From Macrobrachium rosenbergii (taxonomy: Eukaryota; Arthropoda; Malacostraca; Decapoda; Palaemonidae), in assembly GCF_040412425.1 (NCBI RefSeq), contig NC_089749.1, positions 38,722,070 to 38,786,069 of the forward strand: a stretch of DNA of 64,000 nucleotides, read 5' to 3'. The notes under the pieces were generated by a model. It saw only the letters and a program-made list of their open reading frames with translations, had not been told where the DNA came from and did not search any database. How positions within the stretch are numbered: position 1 is the stretch's first letter; each line of letters starts with the position of its first letter. A program made the position numbers and the translations under genes. Below are positions 57,131-64,000 of the stretch, piece after piece.

Positions 57131-58340
57131 AACACAATTACCATGGTCAGTTACCCAACAATACAATACCTCTTTACTGGTGTGCTGTACAAACTGTAAT
57201 CCGTGTTACCACCATTTCTTCCCCCCACCAACACCATTGCAAATCAAATGTTATGGTTTTTATTTAATGCAGATACTAACAGGGACCAGACAGCACACCC
57301 CCAGCCACCATACACATCGCACCCCTTACGATGACATGAGAGCGCCCAGCATAGGCCAAGTAACATGCTTGCTCAAGTTGCTGAGGACCCACCCAACACG
57401 AACCTCCAGCTGTTAATCAACACAGAACCTTTGGACACACACATACACTCAAATTTAATATTTTACACATTTATGTAATAACAGACATTTTTTCATCTGT
57501 ACCTTTTACATATATTATAAAATTTTATTTATTTTGTGCCTTATTTTCTGTGTTTGCAAACTTGTAGCAAGAAACGGACACAGTTCCTACGATGTCTTAA
57601 AAGGACATCATGACTCAACTAAGATAGGAGTGTAGAGATTTTAAATTAGACATTTGCCTTAAATAACTCTGTATGTGCCACTACAAGGTTTAAAATGGTG
57701 TCAGCAGTGTAGGGTATTAACATGTTACCAGCAGTGACATCAAGACTAAATGAAAGAAGTGATGGACATGATCACCGAATAGTGTTTTACCATCAATGGA
57801 ACTGAATTTTATCAGCAGAATAGGAACAGATTGGAATGTCATCCTCTGCACCACATTAGAAGTTGATAGATTTCAAGCCCAAACTCATTAAATATTATTG
57901 CACACTACAGTAGAGAGAGGGAGGGAGAGAGATATCATGCAGCCATAAGAAGTCAGTGCCAAGAAGATTAAGTAGTGGAACAGAAGATGAGTTGTAAAGA
58001 AGAAATAATAGGTAATAATGAAAAGAAATGGAAGAGAGAGTTAGATATCAAGAGGAACCAATACATACAACCACACAACTAATGGCCCGCTCCAGCTGAT
58101 GAAGAAATCATAATGAACTTGGTAAGAAAAAAAAAGAGAAAAAATAGATGTGATACAAGACACTAATAATGTACACATGATTACAAACAAAATTATTTGA
58201 CTTAAGAAACATTAACCACATGTACTTGATTTACAGACAAAACAAAATTTTGTCTTGTAATGTAATTTGACACATAAATACAGTATATTTTCTTGCAGAG
58301 TTAACATTCTTCACTCTATCCATTAAGGAGTTATCTGGAA
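57131..58340. other. No feature recognised
   Basis: About 1.2 kb AT-rich with a short GA-rich patch near 57912-57931. Nothing else can be supported. Confidence 0.35.
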
Positions 58341-58348
58341 AACATATA

Positions 58349-58698
58349 CAGTAAACCCTCGTATTCGCGTTCTCATGGTTCGCGGACTCACGCATTCGCG
58401 GGTTTCTCTGTGGAACATATCTAGCCATCATTCACGGAAAATTCGCCCATTCGCGGTATTTTTCATTGAGAAATAGTCACTAATTGCTGTATTTTCATAT
58501 AATTTTCATGAATAAATGCACTTTTTGTGATAAAACTATTAAAATACTCAGGTATAAGCATTTTTACAGGGTTTTTCTTGGTTTAAGCTATCAATATGGG
58601 CAGTTCTAAGTGTTTTTAAGGGGTTTTAAGCATTTGCGGATTTGACCTATTCGTGGGGGGATGTGGGGCACATCCCCGCGAACACGGGGGGTTCACTG
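58349..58698 (+). mobile_element. Tigger-derived MITE, 350 bp
   Basis: CAGTAAACCCTCGTATTCGCG at the left and the complement of CAGTGAACCCCCCGTGTTCG at the right, with TA on both sides (58347-58348, 58699-58700). The left 110 bp follow 34393-34520 of the large Tigger (GCGTTCTCA.GGTTC.CGGACTCAC, TCTGTGGAACATATCTA), and the right end matches its GACCTATTCGTGGGGG region. No coding sequence; would move using Tigger transposase. Confidence 0.9.
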
Positions 58699-58700
58699 TA

Positions 58701-59291
58701 TTCATCACATCAAAAAAATTTCAGACAAGAGGTAAGAAATAAAATCAGTCCAACAAAAAAAGATGAAAAATAAATGGATACTGAAGAAAAAGAAACAAAA
58801 TTCAAATACCACACAAAAATAAATAAATGAATTTAACAATCAATATTGGTTAAGAAGGTTTTTAGCCATATTTATGGGAAGTGTTTTTCATGAAAAAATC
58901 AAAGCATCAAAATCTTCCCTAATACTTTGCATATGGACTCATACGCCTTTTGACTATATTCTCAGAAAATTTTATTGTTATACCAAATAAAGAAAAAGAG
59001 GAGGTTTATCACAATCCCTAACTATTTCTGAGAACAGTATTTTGTACCACAAAAAAGTTTTGCGGTGCTAGATTTCACAAAACAAGTTATTACCAGAAGT
59101 AAAGCACGTAAAATAGCCGAAGCACAAAAAATGGAAGACCCTCCAAACACAGCGATTACATACAAGAGAACACAACTGTAACCAAACACAGGTTAATTTT
59201 GGGGATGTAAAGACCACAATGATGTCCATAATCTACAGACAAGGATGAAAAAAGAAGACATTTAAGGCTTTTGTCAGAAAACAAGGAAAAG
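58701..59291. other. No feature recognised
   Basis: AT-rich spacer between the MITE and the piggyBac element. Confidence 0.35.
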
Positions 59292-59310
59292 TTAACCCTT
59301 AAACGCCGAC

Positions 59311-59374
59311 TGGACGTATTTTACATCGACAAAAATTGTTTGTCGGGTACCAAGTGGACGTAAGATACGTTGAC
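59311..59374 (+). promoter_or_regulatory. Paired subterminal sites of piggyBac copy 2
   Basis: TGGACGTATTTTACATCGAC (59311-59330) and TGGACGTAAGATACGTTGAC (59355-59374), 44 bp apart, equal in position and spacing to the palindromic pair of copy 1 but with mutated palindromes. Confidence 0.55.
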
Positions 59375-59489
59375 TACAAAAAGTTTTTTTAAATATTCGC
59401 GGAAAAATAGTTATAGGCCTAGTTTGCGAAAGATTTTAAATCACACGCCTTAAGGGATGCTGGGAGTTCACGGATCACGCTGTTGTTTT

Positions 59490-59505
59490 GTTTATAAGCG
59501 TGACC
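59490..59505 (+). promoter_or_regulatory. TATA-like box of the piggyBac transposase gene
   Basis: GTTTATAAGCGTGACC. Conserved in copy 1 (GTTTATAAGCGTCACC on the minus strand near 14190). A core promoter role is an inference. Confidence 0.4.
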
Positions 59506-59774
59506 CAGCTGCGCATGCGCGAATTTCTTTCTTCTCGCACTACAAAGCATCAGCGACGCATCGTTGGAGAGCGATTTCTTGACGCATTCGTGTTTTGCAG
59601 AACTTTTGTGAGTGTTGGCGTATTTGTGACGCAACAGGATGTTTGGAGAGATGTCCCAACATTGTCAGGACATGAAAGGCGAGTATTGCCTGTCGGTAGT
59701 GAGCGTGTGAGGCAATTTTTAGATTTGGATGCTGGAGAGGGACCAAGCACCCAAGGTGACCCAGCTTTTCAACG

Positions 59775-62040
59775 GTGTGTTGTGCGGCCACACGTGACCA
59801 AAGACCACATCCTGTGCCTTTTACGACCCCTAGGAAGCATCGGGGTGTCCTGAGGGGCATTCGTAAGCATTTGGGAGGCCTCCAACAAAAGGACATTGAT
59901 GAGTACTTGTTGGAGCTTGATCGAGAGCAGGTGGAAAGTCCCCATTTTGATGGCAGTTGGTCATCTAGTGACGAGGACATCACGCCCGATGTCAGTGATG
60001 ACGAGTATTTGCCCCCAATGTTCGTACAAGAGCCAGAGCATGAAAGTGAATTGGAGTTCAGTGGTTTCAGTGCCTATGAGGGAGAGTCTGAGGAGGAGGA
60101 GGAGGCACCGATTGTGGAGTGCGAAGTCGTGCCCGCGCACGGGTCCGTAGAAGGTCGCAACGTCGCAGCGGCTTAGGTGAAGGCCGTTCATCCGAAAGTG
60201 ATGAGGGGTTGTTGGAGGACCCCACCCCACCTAACATGCACCCATTCACGGCAGCACCTGGACTGACTGTCCCTGTGCCTCTCACTGCACTGGGGTTCAT
60301 TCAGCTCTTCCTTACACAGGAATTGCTGGAATACCTCGTTGCAGAGGCGGCGGATTACGCTCGGTACTGCTATGAGGAACTGCAGACAACGTTGTCGTAT
60401 CGCTGCCGGGGCTGCAACCTCACGGACATGGCGCATTTTTTGGGGCTCCACATTTTCTTTGGAATGATGCCTGCTGCCGACGTCAAGCAGTATTGGAGGT
60501 GGAATTTTATTTTTTAAGTATGCCCAATGTGCCCGGCATTATGCCCCATGATAGTTTCCTGGCGTTGGACAGGTATTTCAACGCCTTCAACCAAAGGACC
60601 ATACCCTGGAATAACCCCGATCGCCTCATCTTAGTCCGCCCAGTGTTGGACTACACTCTTGAACAGTGCCAATTTCTCGTGGTTCCTTCCAAGAACCTTT
60701 CTTTGGATGAGGGGATGATGCCATACAAAGGGCGTCTAAGTATAAAAGTGTACAACCCCAAGAAGCCAAAGAAATATGGTGTGAAGTTATTTTTTATTTC
60801 GGAATCCAACACTGGATACGTCGTAGACTTCTCTGTGTATTCCGGGGTCTTCTCCACGCTGCATGACACTGTCTTCGGTCTTGTGGATCGTTTCCGTAAC
60901 CAGGGATACCACCTGTTTATGGATAATTATTATAACTCGGTATCCCTGGCCCAGGAACTGTATGAAGCAGGTGTGCATGTCAGTGGAACCCTTCGGTTGG
61001 TGCGTGGGGCCCCGAATGTCCTCAAGAGGTTCGCTAGCCAGCCGCAACATCTGGCAAGAGGAGAGACAGAGTGGCGGCGGAAGGGAGATGTCTTTGTCAT
61101 CTGTTGGAAGGGGGTCCGACTCGTGCCCATGATTACGAGGAGTCATGAGCCCATCCAAGAAGAGGTCGTTCAGCGGAAGAAGACACGTCGGCAGGGCCGA
61201 GTTACGTATGAGGAGTTTCGTGTCCAGCGGGCTACCGTCACTGGGCACTACAATAGGCACATGGGAGGTTTTGATCTCTCTGATCAACTCATCCAGTATT
61301 ATCCCTTCGCCAGGAGAACCAGGAGGTGGACACAGAAGCTCCTCAAATACCTCCTTCAGTTGGCCCTCCAGAATGCTTACATCCTCTACTGTGGGTACAA
61401 TTCCGACACCTGGAGGTTGTCCCACATCCAGTTTCTCAAGGTGGCAAGGAATGCCCTCATAAACTTTAATCCTGAGGAGTGGCCTTCCAACACCGCCCCC
61501 CTGCCCTGAGCTCCAGCTCTGCCCCAAGAGGATAGGGCAGATGTCGCTAGGAGGGCCAACCTCGGTCATCCTGCTCCTGCCAACGCCGCCCCTGCTGCCG
61601 CCGCCCTTGATGATGCTGCCCCTGCTGCTGCCCTCCCTCACATTCCAATGTCCTGTCGGGTAGTGGACCCTGTGTGTTGGCTGCAGGCAGGGGATCACAC
61701 ACTGGAGCCCCTAGAAGGGCGTAAGCAGAAACGGTGCCGGGTGTGCCATATGAATGGCAGAAGAAGAGACACCCGGTTTGTCTGTCGCACCTGCAAAGTA
61801 GCACTTTGCAGGATCGGGGAGTGTGACCGCAAATACCACACTGTGGTCATATATTGGAGTGCGCCTACCCGAGGGACACTGGAGGGCGCAGTGGAAACCG
61901 AAGGGCGGCCCATCTGCAGTAAGGGCGCACGTCTCCCTCCTCCACCTGTACCTCGTCATGTTGAGAGGAAAAAAATGCAAGACTCTTCAATGGAGGAGGG
62001 AGGAAACAAGAATAGAACGAAGAGTCAGGATTATGAGTGA
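59775..62040 (+). pseudogene. piggyBac transposase, three frames plus an in-frame stop, catalytic triad intact
   Basis: N-terminal acidic part 59850-60176 (KDIDEYLLELDREQ, then SSSDEDITPDVSDDEY), next frame 60119-60517 (LTDMAHFLGLHIFFGMM), next frame 60493-61509, the catalytic domain. The three Asp are LSLDEGMMPYKGR (GAT 60706), FMDNYYNSVSLAQEL (GAT 60922) and GGFDLSDQ (GAT 61273), with spacings of 72 and 117 residues, close to the family pattern. A TGA at 61507-61509 stops the frame, yet the same frame stays open to 62040 and holds the C-terminal Cys-rich finger C-x2-C-x12-C-x2-C-x4-C-x4-C-x4-H (about 61734-61842). So two frameshifts and one stop inactivate an otherwise recent gene. Confidence 0.9.
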
Positions 62041-62500
<460 letters not shown>

Positions 62501-62529
62501 GGTATTTTTGGTAAGCAAAAAATCTAACA

Positions 62530-63770
62530 TTCTGGTGATATTCAATCATTTACCTTCATTTTGCAACAAACAGGAAGTCTAGCACAATATTTCGATTTAT
62601 GGTGAATTTTTGAAAAAAATCGTTTTCCTTCCCTCCACGCTCGCTAACTCTGCTGAAAATCTCAGAATTTCTTTAGTCACCTTGTCGTAATTTTCGCACC
62701 GTTTTTTATTAGGCATTACATAAAGTGTTATATATGAAAATGTGTGCAATTTCATGTAGAATACAACAAAAAATAATTCATGGTTGTAGCTTCTATCAGT
62801 GTTGAAATATTTTCATATAAATCACGATAAGTTCCAAAATTTAAACCTACGGTCAACTTTGACTCGACCGAAATGGCCAAAAAATGCAATTGTAAGCTAA
62901 AACTCTTACATTTTAGTAACATTCAATCATTTACCTTCATTTTGCAACAAATGGGAAGTCTCTAGTACGATATTTCGATTTATGGTGAATTTAAAAAAAA
63001 AACTTTCCTTACCTCCGCGTGCGCTGACTCTGCTGAAAATCTCAGTTTCTTTAGTCACCTTGTTGTAATTTTCGCACCATTTTATATTAGGTGTTACATA
63101 AAGTGTTATACATGTAAATGTGCACAATTTCATGTAGAATACAACAAAAAATAACTCATGGTTGTAGCTTTCACCAGTTTTGAAATATTTTCATATAAAT
63201 CACGATAAGTGCCAAGATTTAAACCTATGGTCAATTTTGACTCGACCGAAATGGTCGAAAAATGCAATTGTAAGCTAAAACTCTTACATTCTAGTAACTT
63301 TCAATCATTTACCTTCATTTTGCAACAAACAGGAAGTCTCTAGCACAATATTATATTTCGATTTATGGTGAATTTTTGAAAAAAACTTTTTCCTTACCTC
63401 TGCTCGCGCTACCTCTGCTGAAAATCTCAGAATTTTTAGTCACCTTGTCGTAATTTTCGCACCGTTTAATATCAGGCGTTACATAAAGTGTTATACATGA
63501 AAATGTGTGCAATTTCATGTAGAATACAACAAAAATAACTCATGGTTGTAGCTTTTATCAGTTTTGAAATATTTTCATATAAATCACGATAAATAGAAAA
63601 AATTCGACCTTCGGTCAACTTTAACTCGACTGACATGGTCGAAAACTGCAATTGTAAGCTAAAACACTTACAGTCTAGTAATATTCAATCATTTACCTTC
63701 ATTTTGCAACAAACAGGAAGTCTCTAGCACAATATTTCGATTTATGGTGAATTTTTGGGAAAAAATTTTT
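62530..63770 (+). repeat. ~380-bp tandem repeats inside piggyBac copy 2
   Basis: The marker TTCAATCATTTACCTTCATTTTGCAAC starts at 62541, 62922, 63300 and 63684 (spacings 381, 378, 384). Each unit includes TTTCGATTTATGGTGAATTT, AGTCACCTTGTCGTAATTTTCGCACC, CATGTAGAATACAACAAAAAATAA and GACTCGACCGAAATGG. Reverse-complement relation to the array of copy 1, as expected from opposite element orientation. Confidence 0.9.
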
Positions 63771-64000
63771 ACGTCCGCGCATAACGAATTCATGCATCAT
63801 TTTGTGAGAATATTTTCTCTGTGTTGCTTTGATTGTTTTACAATTTGTTACATACCAAAATCATTGCAATTTAGTGTACAATACAACAAAAAAAAAATAA
63901 CTCATTAGCTTTAACCGTTTTGCTCAGAGCGCGATTTGTATACAATTATATATGAAATTTTTTTTTTGTGCTGTCATATATTCCAATATTTATATATGAT
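63771..64000 (+). other. Start of piggyBac copy 2 3' terminal region
   Basis: Matches 8738-8970 in reverse complement, including GCGCGATTTGTATACAATTATAT and TGTCATATATTCCAATATTTATATATGAT. Cut by the window edge. Confidence 0.85.

Noticed and set aside
56942..57137. Minus-strand exon with GTAAGT donor
   Set aside because: The open minus frame has no protein-like codon use and the other frames are closed; the plus frame looks better but is itself weak.

Overview
The window looks like a piece of a large, transposon-rich arthropod genome, most likely a decapod crustacean (shrimp, crayfish or crab). There are no bacterial-style operons, and nearly all coding-like sequence is broken transposable-element sequence on both strands. 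(GA)n and (TA)n microsatellites are long. Several element families are ones known to be common in decapods: DIRS tyrosine-recombinase retrotransposons, I/Nimb-type LINEs, piggyBac and pogo/Tigger. Species cannot be fixed from the sequence alone.

Layout. 1-3600: decayed I-superfamily LINE (+). 3839-4516: short element with inverted ends. 5784-5975: the only convincing host exon, the last coding exon of a minus-strand gene. 6240-6535: SINE-like repeat. 6680-17600: second I-superfamily LINE (-), split by a non-autonomous piggyBac element (8540-14386, TTAA duplication), which is itself split by a gag-only LTR retrotransposon (9698-13417, 5-bp duplication). 17630-22735: diverged repeats, including DIRS gag debris. 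22736-26615 and about 30250-34105: two related DIRS copies in divergent orientation. 34113-45150: a third, different DIRS (-), interrupted by a Tigger DNA transposon (34393-38849, TA duplication). 44560-46717: a tandem duplication of the DIRS 5' end plus a Ty3/Gypsy RNase H fragment. 48300-51150: further DIRS fragments on both strands. 52750-53150: minisatellite. 55980-56720: Ty3/Gypsy pol debris. 58349-58698: Tigger MITE. 59296-64000: a near-complete piggyBac element that runs off the right edge.

How the parts relate. The two piggyBac copies share 12-bp ends, a pair of palindromic subterminal sites and a ~380-bp tandem array near the 3' end. The left copy has lost the transposase by internal deletion. 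The right copy keeps all three catalytic aspartates, but two frameshifts and a stop break its frame. The Tigger MITE shares its ends with the 4.5-kb Tigger. The LTR element has LTRs, primer site, polypurine tract and gag, but no protease, RT or integrase.

The points most worth following are the gag-only LTR element whose LTRs contain long (GA)n tracts, the satellite-bearing piggyBac with palindromic ends, the rearranged Tigger carrying an inverted second transposase start, and the tandem duplication that made a gag/RNase H chimeric frame.
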